NCBI RefSeq assembly: GCF_000275845.1
Contig: NW_006766891.1
Location: 366,815-430,814 of the forward strand
Source: Dichomitus squalens LYAD-421 SS1
Taxonomy: Eukaryota; Basidiomycota; Agaricomycetes; Polyporales; Polyporaceae
Direction of reading: 5' to 3'
DNA length: 64,000 nt
A program made the translations under genes and the position numbers. A model generated the notes under the pieces. It had not been told where the DNA came from. It made no database searches and saw nothing but the letters and a program-made list of their open reading frames with translations. Of the stretch, positions 23,058-37,082 are shown piece after piece. How positions within the stretch are numbered: the first letter of the stretch is position 1; every line of letters starts with the position of its first letter.

Positions 23058-26000
23058 CTATAGCCCAACCCAAGTGAAACCCTGCTCCAAGGCGAACTCG
23101 CCCTCCAGCACTATGTCCGCGCTACTCTTCCCGATGTGCACGCCGTATATGCCCGGGACCGCCTTCCATTGCTGTCCAGGCGTGTCCCACCACGACACTG
23201 CATACTTGTCCAGCTTGACTGTGACAGTCTGGCTTTCCCCAGGAGCAATGTCGCGGGCTTTTGTGAAGCCACGCAACTGCAGCTTGGGCGTGGTCAGCCC
23301 GATGTCGGGTAGGGATATGTAAACCTGAATGACTGCGGAGCCCACGACAGCTCCGGTGTTGGTCACGGTGACGCTGACCTCGAGTTCGAAGTCGGGACCT
23401 TTGTGGACCGAGGTGGTGGAGAGCGCGAGATGGGAGAACGAGAACGTCGTGTATGATAGGCCATATCTGACGAGGCACGCGGCAGACTCAGCACGGAATG
23501 TTCTACGTTGCGAACGAGGACAGCACGTACCCGAAGGGGAACAGCGGCTTAATTTTCTTGGCCTCATAACCCTTGTAGCCAACGAAGAGGTCCTCACGAT
23601 AGTGAATCTGACCATTCTCACTCTTGAAGTTCGGGTACGCAGGAATGTCCTGGACGCGTACAGGTAACGTGAGAGGTAGTCGTCCGCTGGGGTTGATTGT
23701 CCCGTAGATAACGTCAGACAGGGCATTCCCAACTTCGTTACCGGAGTACCACGCTTGGATGATACCATGCACTTCGTCCACCCAAGGCATAGCGACTGCA
23801 GAGCCCTTTTGATGCACAGATTGGATTGTATACAGCAGAAGAACGGGGTGGACTCACAGCCTGGATGACGACGACAGTGTTGGAGTTGGCCTTCCCGACA
23901 CGAGCGATAAGCTCGTTCTGTCTTCCGGGCATGTCAAGACTGGGCCTATCGAAGCCTTCACTCTCCCAGTCTGGAGACAACCCAGCGACAAGAATGACGA
24001 CGTCGGAGGAAGCGGCCAACTGCTCTGCTGCGACGAGAGCCTCTTCTTCATCGATCTTCTCTATACCACCCAACCGCTAAAGAATATTTCATTTGATCGC
24101 ACTCCCCAGATTGCCTGACTCAAACAAGAAGTTGTCACTCACGACTCCGCGCATCAGGGCTGGTTGTGACCTATCCGACTCCGGGCCTTCGGGAGGCTTT
24201 GTGTTCGTATACTCAACAAGGATGTCGACGGGAACGCCGGCAGTGAGCGAAACGGTGCCCAGCTCTTCCACTGTACCTTGGCTGAGCGTAATGAGTGCGC
24301 AGGGTGGTTTCCATGAGATTGGGACTGTACATACCCATAGAAGAAATCGCCCGGACGCTGCTTGGTCCAATTGTCGATGGTCAACTCGCCGTTGACGTAC
24401 AACTTTGCTCGCCCGGCGACAGTAAGACCGAGGTCATAGTCAGCCGTCTTATCCATCGTCAGTTTACCGCGAAGCTTGATCGTCCATGTCTCGGTCAGAC
24501 CCAATGGCAGGAAATCGTTCAGCTTGACTCGGGTGTCTTGAAGGACGTATTCCATGACGGGATCACCCGTAGGGTTCCCGTGCTTGTCATGGTTGTAAAA
24601 GGTGCAAGACCATCCTGGCTCACCGGACGGCGTTTGCAGGTACGCCTCTAGGGTCGGCGTGAACTTGTGTGCTGTAAACACAACGTCAGTGATTGTACAA
24701 TGTACCTTCAGCCCGTACTTGCCATAGCAACCAACTTCGTGCTTGAACTCAATGCCTTCCGGCGCGTTGGCCACGAGTCCTTCAAAGGGCGTCACGACGT
24801 AGGTGGGTCTCAAGGCGGCAGATCCTCCGCCTGATATGACTCTTTCCTTGACCTTCGGACCAATCAAAGCAACAGTTTTCACCTTCCCGTCCTTCACAGG
24901 TAAGACGTTTCCGGCATTCTTCAGTACGACCATGCCCTCTGCAGCGAGCCTTCTGCAGAACGCACGACCCTCGGGCGAGTCGCGGGATCGCTCTTCGCCG
25001 TCGCCAAAGACGACATCGGGGTTGCGACGAGCCTGACGCTGGACAAAGCTGAGGATACGCGTAGCGTGCTCGTCGAGTGTCGACTCGAACACCTTCTGGC
25101 ACGATAGCAGGTGGCCAATCAGCAATGGAGTACGCCATCGGGGAGGGCCCGGCATCTCTATGTCAAGTCCCGCGTTGATCGCGAGGTCAGAGCTGTAGGT
25201 GCCGAACCTATGTGAGGGGTGAGTAGAAGTCGAACACATCTCAAGGACAACCGTGAATACCAATCGCTCATGACGATGCCGTCGAAGCCCCACTCCTTCC
25301 TCAATATGTTCTGGAGCAGTGTTGGGTTCTCGGCACAATGGATGCCGTTGATTCTCCCGTAGCTGCCAGCATGATTAGTTGATGTGCGCTTCCTCGGTCG
25401 AAGGTAATTCGACAAACGATGTCATGAAAGCCCATGGCTGAGCTTTCTTCTGTGCAAGCATAAAGCTGGTAGCACCCCCATGAGATTGCTTACCCGTGAT
25501 GACAGACCGAGGAGACAGGGCATACGGATAGAGATAAATCTCTCGCAGAGCACGCTCTGACATGACGGACTCTGCGGCAGTCCGCTCATGCTCCTGGTCA
25601 TTCCCGACGAAGTGTTTGATAGTAGCCGCGACGCCTTGGGCCTGCAGGCCATCTACGTATGCTGCCGCCATCATGCCTATCGAGATATGAGGATATCAGC
25701 TTCCTCAGGAAGACGAATCATTTATCTAAAGCCATACCCGACAAATGCGGGTCCTCAGAGAAGGATTCGAATGCACGACCGCCAAGAGGGTTACGCTGGA
25801 GATTACAAGTCGGCGCGAGCAATATTACGGAAGACTTGATCTTGGCCTCCTCGCCGAGAAAGGAGCCGACTTTGTAAAGAGCATCGGTATCGAAGGTGGA
25901 AGCCAGTGAGGTGGCACACTACGCGCCCAGCATGTCAGTCAACGTTCGGGGATACGATTTGAGGCTCCAAGAAGTACCGGGAGGCACTGTGCAGGAGTAG

Positions 26001-26246
26001 CGATGAAGTGTGAGGATCCGCGAACTCCCTTGATAGCGGACAGAATTGATTAGTTTCAATGATCCCTGCTGAACCTGGCTGAATACAGACGTTGGGTCCA
26101 TCGCTCATACGAACGGCGGGAATGCCGAGCCGGTCTACTGCGTTAGTATTCCACCAGTTAGGGCCACTGAGGAGCCTGATCTTTTCCTCAGTCGTCAGCT
26201 TCTTGACGAGGTCAGGGATAGACGCGTTCAGGAATGAGTGCGACAT
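23058..26246 (-). CDS. GH3 beta-glucosidase with PA14 insertion, probably intracellular
   Basis: Glycoside hydrolase family 3 enzyme expected to release glucose from cellobiose and related beta-glucosides. ATG 26244-26246 begins MSHSFLNASIPDLVKKLTTE with no signal peptide, so a cytosolic enzyme is likely. The first catalytic domain shows LGIPAVRMSDGPN, VAATIKHFVGNDQEHERTAA and GFDGIVMSDW, where the Asp of SDW is the family nucleophile. The second domain starts with AAEGMVVLKNAGNVLPVKDG. A PA14 carbohydrate-binding insertion lies at about 24680-24330 (WTIKLRGKLTMDKTADYDLG, LYVNGELTIDNW). The C-terminal fibronectin-III-like domain covers the last exons (LQLRGFTKARDIAPGESQTV) and ends LEQGFTWVGL. 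About eight introns. Architecture GH3N-GH3C/PA14-FnIII matches known intracellular fungal beta-glucosidases. Confidence 0.93.
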
Positions 26247-27159
26247 CGTGCCGTCGCCTTCGAGTCACTAAATGTAGTCAGTGTACCCTCGAGCGCGCTG
26301 GGGACAGGCAACATGAGAAAGGCTTATATGAGTGTGCTACGCTCGGGAAAACCTCGGAATGGCATCCAAGCCGTGTGTCGGGCCGCCGGCTTGACGACGA
26401 AGGGGAGCACACCGAATGTGTTCCAAGGCTGTAGAGTTCACCCAATTCTCTGGCGGCGAAATGAATAATTTGTGCCTGCTTTATCGTTGACCTAGAGCCA
26501 TTATAGGAATAGGACTCACATTCTGCACAGGGCGGATCGTATATTTTTGGAAAGCGGAGAATTGGGGGCTCGATAAGAAGGACATCTGCTGTACTATGTA
26601 CATAGAACCGCGACTGCCTACCGAGCATGCCCAATGTGTACCGTGACCCGTGGTTCCGATGAGAAAACATGTACGGAGGGTTTTGCGTCAGGATGCGAGT
26701 CATGGGATGCCGGTTGACGATAGTGTAGTGAGACGCCGATGGCTCGGGATTCCGGCGCGAAGGTCAAGCATCAAACCACCGTGACGGGCACGCGTGCCTT
26801 GCCAGCCCGGGTCGAAGCGCTGGTATTCGCCGAATGTCTCGGAGCGTTACAATCGGTCCTTGCCCCCCAACGTTGGTTCAACGCCCCCCCCCCCCGTCGA
26901 GTCGGTTTGCGGAAGCAGCGAAACCCAAAGCTTTTCCCGACGTGTGAAGTTGGTCGTGGCATCTCTATCATTCCATGATGGGTAGTCAGGCATGTCATTC
27001 GTATCTTCGTACATGAAAGATGAGCAGGTACTATCGAGCAAGGTTCTTGAATCGCTACTTATACATCACGGTCAGGCTTAGAGCCGCTGGCTGCGACTCG
27101 ATCTGCGGGAAAGCGATCAGAGAACGCTCATCGGACACCTTCTGAATGGGATACACATA
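26247..27159. other. Intergenic region with a C homopolymer
   Basis: About 910 bases with the beta-glucosidase promoter on one side and the decarboxylase 3' end on the other. A run of about twelve C residues lies at 26885-26897. Several short frames exist on both strands but none looks like a gene. Confidence 0.45.
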
Positions 27160-28470
27160 CTAGGCGGCGGTCTGCTTGGGGACGGGCTGGCCAGTGCCAA
27201 TGCGGCTACCAAACTTGTAGTGCGTGTTCATCTCCTGGTTCAACACGACCTTCGCCTCCTTCTGGAACACCATCACGATGTCCGACCCGCCCAACTGGAA
27301 GCACGAGATCTCCTGGCCCTTCTCGACGTAGTCGCCCTTCTTCACGCTCAGCACCACCGACGACACCTGCGCCATGCCGATCGGCAGCACGGCGACGAGC
27401 CCGATGTCGCTCTCGATGAGGATGAGCCCGCGGGCCTGGATGAACTGGTAGCCGGGGGAGTCGGGCGCGTCGGGCACGAGCTCCGCGGAGACCTTCTGGG
27501 AGCGGTTTGCGTTCCGGCGGATGGCCTCCTGGTGGGAGACGACGCGAGAGTCGTCCTTCTTGGGTCTGATTTGGCGGTGCATCCCAAGGTGCGGCCGGCC
27601 CCCCGGGGTCTTCGAGTCGGCCTCCTTGAGGACGACCTCGAGGTAGCAGAGGCCGGGGATGACCTTCGCCTCGAGGACGCGGCCCGAGACAGGCGCGTGC
27701 TGGCGGTGGTAATCGGTCGTATTGAGGAAGGAGTGCGTGAAGACTCCTCCAGCGAAGGCGGGTCCGTAGTAGGTCCCGGAGGCCTCGTCATCGAGCAGCT
27801 GGCTGATGCTCCACGGGACGCCCTTGACGTCGAAGGTGGTCACGTCCGCAGTGTCCTCGTTGATCGGCCACTGCCCGTCGAAGGAGCAGTCGGCGGGGCA
27901 GACGATGGCGGTGGGGTCGTCGCGGTCAGCAATGGGACGGAAAGTGGGGTTGATGTGACGTGCGAAGAAGTCGTTGAAGTTCTTCCATCCCCCGGATGGA
28001 CGGGGGTATTGGTCGAAGAAGTCGGTCTCAGGGGTGTCGCGGTAAGCCAGGGAGTCCGCGAAGGTCTGAATGGTTTCCTCGTCGATAGACTCCGGTTTGT
28101 CCATCCAAAGCCCCATCTCCTGAGCGTACTCGATGAGCCAGTCCGACAGCCAGCGCCACGGGCTGCGCGACGCAGGGTCGATGGGGCTCTGGTGATCGCG
28201 AACAGGAGGGAGGTCAAGAACGAAGTAGAACATGCAGATATGGTAGTACACGTTTTTGCCGGAGTAGTCCTCGGTCGGCTTCCAGTGAACGAAGTCATCC
28301 ATGAATCTGATGTAGCCATCGACGGAGTGGATGTTGAACGTGTCGAATTCCTTCAGGCCGGTGGCGTGGGCCATCAGGAAAGACTGCTCGAAAGCGGTCT
28401 TGAAGTCCGGGTTCTCCGTGAAGTACGCGACCAACTTCTGGACAATGCTCGTAGTAGGAACGTACGACAT
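27160..28470 (-). CDS. Phosphatidylserine decarboxylase-like enzyme with PSDC domain (PsiD-type layout)
   Basis: Pyruvoyl-dependent decarboxylase family; the substrate is not known from sequence. ATG 28468-28470 gives MSYVPTTSIVQKLVAYFTEN. Residues about 15-170 match the N-terminal PSDC domain layout, and the rest is the PSD catalytic domain (GGWKNFNDFFARHINPTFRP, GGVFTHSFLNTTDYHRQHAP, with the conserved histidines of HRQHAPVSGRV). The self-cleavage region is CFQLGGSDIVMVFQKEA: the Gly-Ser that forms the pyruvoyl group is present, but in a GGSD context instead of the LGST of classical PSDs. The same PSDC-PSD layout occurs in Psilocybe PsiD, an L-tryptophan decarboxylase, and in many uncharacterised fungal paralogues. 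There is no transit or signal peptide, and the 436-residue frame has no intron, unusual here. An upstream in-frame extension to 28557 is less likely. Confidence 0.88.
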   Translation of the reverse strand: MSYVPTTSIVQKLVAYFTENPDFKTAFEQSFLMAHATGLKEFDTFNIHSVDGYIRFMDDFVHWKPTEDYSGKNVYYHICMFYFVLDLPPVRDHQSPIDPASRSPWRWLSDWLIEYAQEMGLWMDKPESIDEETIQTFADSLAYRDTPETDFFDQYPRPSGGWKNFNDFFARHINPTFRPIADRDDPTAIVCPADCSFDGQWPINEDTADVTTFDVKGVPWSISQLLDDEASGTYYGPAFAGGVFTHSFLNTTDYHRQHAPVSGRVLEAKVIPGLCYLEVVLKEADSKTPGGRPHLGMHRQIRPKKDDSRVVSHQEAIRRNANRSQKVSAELVPDAPDSPGYQFIQARGLILIESDIGLVAVLPIGMAQVSSVVLSVKKGDYVEKGQEISCFQLGGSDIVMVFQKEAKVVLNQEMNTHYKFGSRIGTGQPVPKQTAA

Positions 28471-29843
28471 GGCTGAAGGATGGCAAGTCAGAAGGCAAGA
28501 CGTTACTTGATGTTGGCGAAAGTCCCTTACTGTGAAACTGCGGTAGAATGGACACAACGATAGAGCGGGTCGATGAGGGGCTGGCTGACTGAAAGCGACG
28601 TTGAAAGTTGCTGAGAAGGTAGGCCGTGAACTACCCAGTTTTTATAGATACTTGACCGCCAAATATTGGGGTGCTTAACGTCATGCCACCGCACAATGCT
28701 GCTCCGATGGCTGGCTAGCGAAGTCCACGACCGAGTCCGACACATACTCGCTCGGTATGAAACAGGGAAGAGTCCAGCCTGAGTCCGGCACAGGTCAACA
28801 CCGTACGGCTGGTGGCACTCATACGCGCTCATGACAGAACCACCGCGCCTTGAGGTACACTCGTGACCGAAGAGGCGCGTCGAGTGCACTGGAAAGAAGG
28901 CTTCCGAGAATCTAACCACGTCAATCCCCCACCTCGTGGAAGGCAAGGCACTCCAGCCACGCAGCACCTGTCATACGAAGGACCGAGGAGAGGACTGGGA
29001 CTGTGACTGGGGAACTCCGGTTGACGCCTACTAATGGTTCGAGAGCCGGAAGAGATTCCATTGTTGGATAAGAACGCAAAGTCGCTCCGGCATGTTCGAG
29101 GCGCTGAGATGTGCTTCAGAAGAATGCAGACAAATACGTATGCTCACCATGTCCGAAGAGTAGCTCCTAACCTCGTGGGCCACTGCCCCCAGTGGGGAAA
29201 CGCATGTCCGAACCTGACGTCGTCAAGTTGGGCGGAGAGGCCACGGATCCTGCATGGCTGCGAGTAGTACCGACGTGTTGAAGCGCCCAAGAGGGGGAGG
29301 ACGAATCGGCGGAGAAAAGAGGGAGTCGTGTAGTACGTAGGCGACGTCAATCTGGGGAGTTGACAAGTCTCCCGGTTCTCGGCGGAGACGTGTGGTAAAC
29401 GTCATATCTTTGCGGTGGGATGTCATTATAGTGTACCTGAATAACGAGAGGGGGTGAGGGCGAGCACCAAGTTGTTCATGCCAGTCATGTGGATCCTGGC
29501 CCGTCACCTGCTTAGCCTGTCATGGCAAATCAGACGATTCTGTGTTAATGCCAGAGCGACAGTTCTGTCCGTCATCATGCGCACCGTCAGTTGCAAGTAG
29601 GGAAGGGACGTGAGCGTCCATTCGTCTGTTGAGGAGTCGCGGCAGCGAGCGCCCAGAGGACGGTGATTGGCAGAGCAGGCGCCTGCATGAACATCCGAGA
29701 GATAAGATAGACGCTCGTGGAAGGCGTCGGAGAGCGCTCGAATGGCCTCGGCCACGAGTCCTTGCTTCGAGTCCTCTCGAGCACCGTTCGCAACACATCT
29801 CCCAGTGCCTGCCCCAATCACCTGTGAGTACACAACCACGATC
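28471..29843. other. Long intergenic stretch without a recognisable gene
   Basis: About 1.37 kb between the decarboxylase start and the UPF0538 gene, which are divergent. Open frames (for example minus 28527-28967 and minus 29504-29986) lack any domain, consistent exon pattern or biased composition. I found no RNA gene or repeat. A fast-evolving or non-coding gene cannot be excluded. Confidence 0.4.
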
Positions 29844-30553
29844 ATGTCAGACGGCATCGACGACACTCCTACCAACCTTGTCCGCCCCAAGACCGACGCT
29901 ACGCTCACCATCCGTGTGATCAAGTCCTTCGAGTACCGAACCGAGCGCAGTCTCGTTCTCCACCATGTAAACCTTGAGGACACCACCGTCGGTCAGCTCA
30001 AGGAACGAGCACGTCAAGGTAACCGCCCAAGCTGTCTCGCCTTCCGTCCAACCTTGCGAACCGTGGACCGCCTGCTTTAGCGATCCAGACCCAGCCAGGA
30101 TGGAAGCCGTATCGTAATACAATCCTTGGTGAGTTCAATCCTCACGCGGCGTGTTCCTTTGACCGCCTGACACTTTTCTCAGATACGCTCAAGCTGTACA
30201 CGAAGGCGCATGGAGCTAAGGTGGGCCCACGTTTTATGGAAGGCTCTCTAGTTCTTCTTGCTGACTAGTATCAGACCACGAACCTGATTATCAACCTGGA
30301 CCACGACGAGTGGATATTTGAAGACGACTCGAAGACCCTTGCTGACCTGGGTCTTGGTACGGCCTTCTGATATGCATGTTATGTCCGGGGGATCTCACCT
30401 CGATGTACAGAGAATGAGTCGGAAGTCAGCTTCTTCAATCGACAGACATACGAGGAATTCAAGCAGCACCCTGACGTAAGTTCCCAACCGCGTACATCCA
30501 GTCTCTGCGCGGCTGCTAAAGTCCTCAACGATCAGACCAAGTGGGAAAGCTGA
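29844..30553 (+). CDS. UPF0538 (C2orf76-like) small conserved protein
   Basis: Homologue of the eukaryotic UPF0538 family (human C2orf76), whose function is unknown to me. Five or so exons give MSDGIDDTPTNLVRPKTDAT, then LTIRVIKSFEYRTERSLVLH and HVNLEDTTVGQLKERARQ. Next come AIQTQPGWKPYRNTILDTLK, LYTKAHGAKTTNLIINLDHD and EWIFEDDSKTLADLGLENES, ending EVSFFNRQTYEEFKQHPDTK-WES at TGA 30551. The family features visible are the T-I-R-V-I-K-S-F-E-x-R start, NL-x-x-T-V-x-x-L, the KT(N)-x-L-x-x-x-L-x-D-D block, L-x-x-x-G-(x)-E-x-E-x-x-F-F, and Y-x-x-(F/Y)-K-x-x-P at the end. Length (about 125 residues) suits the family. The fold looks ubiquitin-like in layout, but this is inference. Confidence 0.85.
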
Positions 30554-30851
30554 TAGGTGGTTTTTGCGAGGCAGACCGGGGTCTGCGTTCGGCTACCCGT
30601 GCAGTCTCGGACTGTCATCAATGAGGTCGTCACTCTTTACTCTCGTGCTTGCAGCAAACTGTACGATAGCCCCTTGTAGTTTGTGTACGAACGAACGTCT
30701 TGTTCAAGTTTCGTCGTAAGCCGACATGGGCCCTTGTGCACGTGTGACTGACGCGTGACGACACGCGGAGTGACAGAGTCGCGCTCGCGACGCGTGCAAC
30801 GGCACCCAGTACTCTCGCTCTCTGCCATCGCCAACCACCATACGCATCATC

Positions 30852-31701
30852 ATGGCCGTCGACTCGCAGCGCGAGGAAATCCCTCGTATATCCGTCGAGA
30901 CCCTCGACGACTGGCGGCGCATCAAGAGAAACTACACCATCGCCGCCCTCACCGCCCTCGACGAGCAACTCTCTGGCAACGGTTCCGCAGAAGACCGCCA
31001 AGTGCTTCTTGCGCATCTTCATCGTGTGTGTTGCTGCTCCTCAATCTATACAGCAAACCCCGGCTTATTTGTGTGCTCCGCTCAGTTCATTGATAGAACG
31101 TTCGAAATGGCACGACGAAACGTGCGCGTGAACGGCCAGAACCTGGAGGATCTGAACGAGGATGAAGTCGGTGCGCCCCGCTGCCTTTGTTTTCCATGAA
31201 CAGCCTTTCATCGGTCTGTGTGCAGACACAGAGCCATTTGATGAGGGCTTTGACCGGCACATCTGGTCTCTGTCCGACCAAAGCCTCCGATGGGACCTGC
31301 AAATAGCCCGCGAACGACGTACAAGACCGGAAGAGATCGAGAAACAGATGCGCGACCTCCTCGCAGCTCAGAAGGAGCTCGATGCGGAAGAGGCTGCGGC
31401 GTTGGAGGACGTCCAAGATGAAGAAACGATGGTGCAGGACGATAGTACGTGTTGTGTGTCGTTCGCTCTCCCCGATGTGATGTTCACCCTGCCCCAGTTC
31501 CTCCTGATGCATATGCGCGCATCGACGAGGTCGCATCTCAAACGTTCGCCCTGGTGGAGGAATTGAAGCAGGTGCGTAGTCGTCCGGCCAATTAACGTAC
31601 AGGTGTCGACCTTGATTTCTGCGTAGGCTGTGCCAGTACAGCTAGAACGTTCCGAACGCGTCAAGACCGTTGCAGAAGAGATCAAATCGTTGAAGTTGTA
31701 G
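30852..31701 (+). CDS. Probable kinetochore protein Mis14/Nsl1-like (Mis12 complex)
   Basis: Five exons read MAVDSQREEIPRISVETLDD, WRRIKRNYTIAALTALDEQL, then FIDRTFEMARRNVRVNGQNL-EDLNEDEV, DTEPFDEGFDRHIWSLSDQS, LRWDLQIARERRTRPEEIEK, and a coiled-coil end (FALVEELKQAVPVQLERSER, VKTVAEEIKSLKL) to TAG 31699. The central EPFDE...R...L...L-x-x-A-x-x-R-R-x-x-P pattern is the signature of the Mis14/Nsl1 family, a subunit of the Mis12 complex that links Ndc80 to the inner kinetochore. Size (about 200 residues) and helical character fit. The N-terminal region is poorly conserved between phyla, so the call is probable, not firm. Confidence 0.6.
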
Positions 31702-31870
31702 GATTATCCTAGTGTACCCCCACCCCATTGTAGCCTTAACATCATCCCGCTGAATTCATACGGATATCTGCACACAACGCCTTCGCGAACATACGAGAGG
31801 ATCGAAACAACAGCAAGAGAAAGTATAGCGGAACAAACTCGTACAACAACCGCGTCTGAGTATACAGAAG

Positions 31871-32668
31871 TTATGAGCCACGACCCCGACCGAAGCCGCG
31901 TCCTCCTCCCCCGCGCCCTCTTGGTGCGCCCCTCCCACCACCGAATGTGCCCCTGCCTCTTGGTGCGCCGCGTCCACCACCGAACCCACCACCAAAGCCA
32001 CGGCCTCCCCTTGGGGCACCGCGCCCACCAGGTCCACCGCGACCTCGCCCGCCAGCGCCCCCTCGTCCGCCTGCCCCTCGGGGCTTTTTGACACCTGAAA
32101 CGAGAATGTTCAGCACTGTATACGATGAGGAAAGAGTGGAGATTCGCACCGGCGATCTTGGGTTTCGGCAAGAACCTCTCAATCGGCAAAAGTTTGTCAC
32201 CCCCGATGTACACCTTGTCGCCCTTCTTGAAGCTGCTCGCAACCATGCCCTCGCCCATCTTCACGGAAAAGTAGACCTCGTTGATGGGCCCGAGGATCTC
32301 GTCGACGCGTCCGATGACGATTTTGTTTTGTAGGTAGATGGGGGCATTGAAGTAGGGAACCTTGTCGGGCATGAGTGACTGGCAGAGCATTTCGTCTTCC
32401 ACTGCGTGCATGAATGTGCCCATCTCTGAGGACGATCAATCGAGGAATCATCTTTGAGTCGCATGGGTCAATAGGATAGCGAAAAATAAACACACCGAAA
32501 ACTGTGTCCGGAGGGCCATTATCCCTCTGCTGGAACCCGCCCCTACCACCACCGCGGCCTGTCGTAATTACCATCACTGTGATAAAATATGCACATGTGT
32601 CCTCCCAGTCGGATAGACGTACCTCCGCCACGGCCACCAAATCCTCCTCCTCGGCCTCCTCTGCTCAT
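31871..32668 (-). CDS. GAR1: GAR1: H/ACA snoRNP core subunit
   Basis: Small nucleolar protein required for rRNA pseudouridylation. ATG 32666-32668 starts a short RGG-rich N-terminus ([15 protein letters not shown]) that continues through a second exon ([20 protein letters not shown]). The conserved Gar1 beta-barrel follows: [60 protein letters not shown] and [20 protein letters not shown]. It continues into RFLPKPKIA and, after an intron, [13 protein letters not shown] and a long C-terminal glycine/arginine-rich tail ending GRGRGS at TAA 31871. RGG tails at both ends around the central domain are exactly the GAR1 plan. It is head-to-head with PEX6 (233 bases apart). Confidence 0.95.
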
Positions 32669-32901
32669 AATTCAGACTAGAATATCCCAGTGGTTGCAAG
32701 AGAGTCCCAAGACTTTACCGGCGGCAGGTACTGACAGCCACCGAATACACGTTTCACCGGCTCCGCGGGTTGAGAGAAGGCGAGGAGGAAACACGGGCGT
32801 TGAAGGCGAGGAGGACGAGCCGGACGGTGGTCGAGCGTGAAAAAGTGTGCAGCACGGGCGCCTCTCCGCGTCTCTCCCCGACTCGGTGCAGTCTGAGTCC
32901 C

Positions 32902-36824
<3,923 letters not shown>

Positions 36825-37082
36825 TGGAGACAACTTTACAGAATTTGATAGACATCAGCTCCGTGATAATGCACGATGTCATCGGAAGGCAAAGAGGGAG
36901 ACGAAACACAGATGTAAGGGTCGCCAAAGGGTCAAGTTGGCTGCACTGCCACCATGGTACGGGTCTAGACCAGTTCAGATCCTCGCGTCGATCCGCCACC
37001 CGGGCCGGCTGGCCATGGACCACACTTGCCCGATACTACAAGTCCACAACCACCACGCGACTGCATTGGCCTCATCACCTCA

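Noticed and set aside
27220..28476. 418-codon + strand open frame
   Set aside because: Fully antisense to the intronless decarboxylase; its composition (V, D, R, H, L rich) is the mirror of that gene.
28527..28967. 146-codon minus frame upstream of the decarboxylase
   Set aside because: No similarity to any family I know and no splice pattern; treated as non-coding.
37026..37082. Longer N-terminus for the F-box protein
   Set aside because: The extension begins with TTG, not ATG. The first ATG in frame is 37083.
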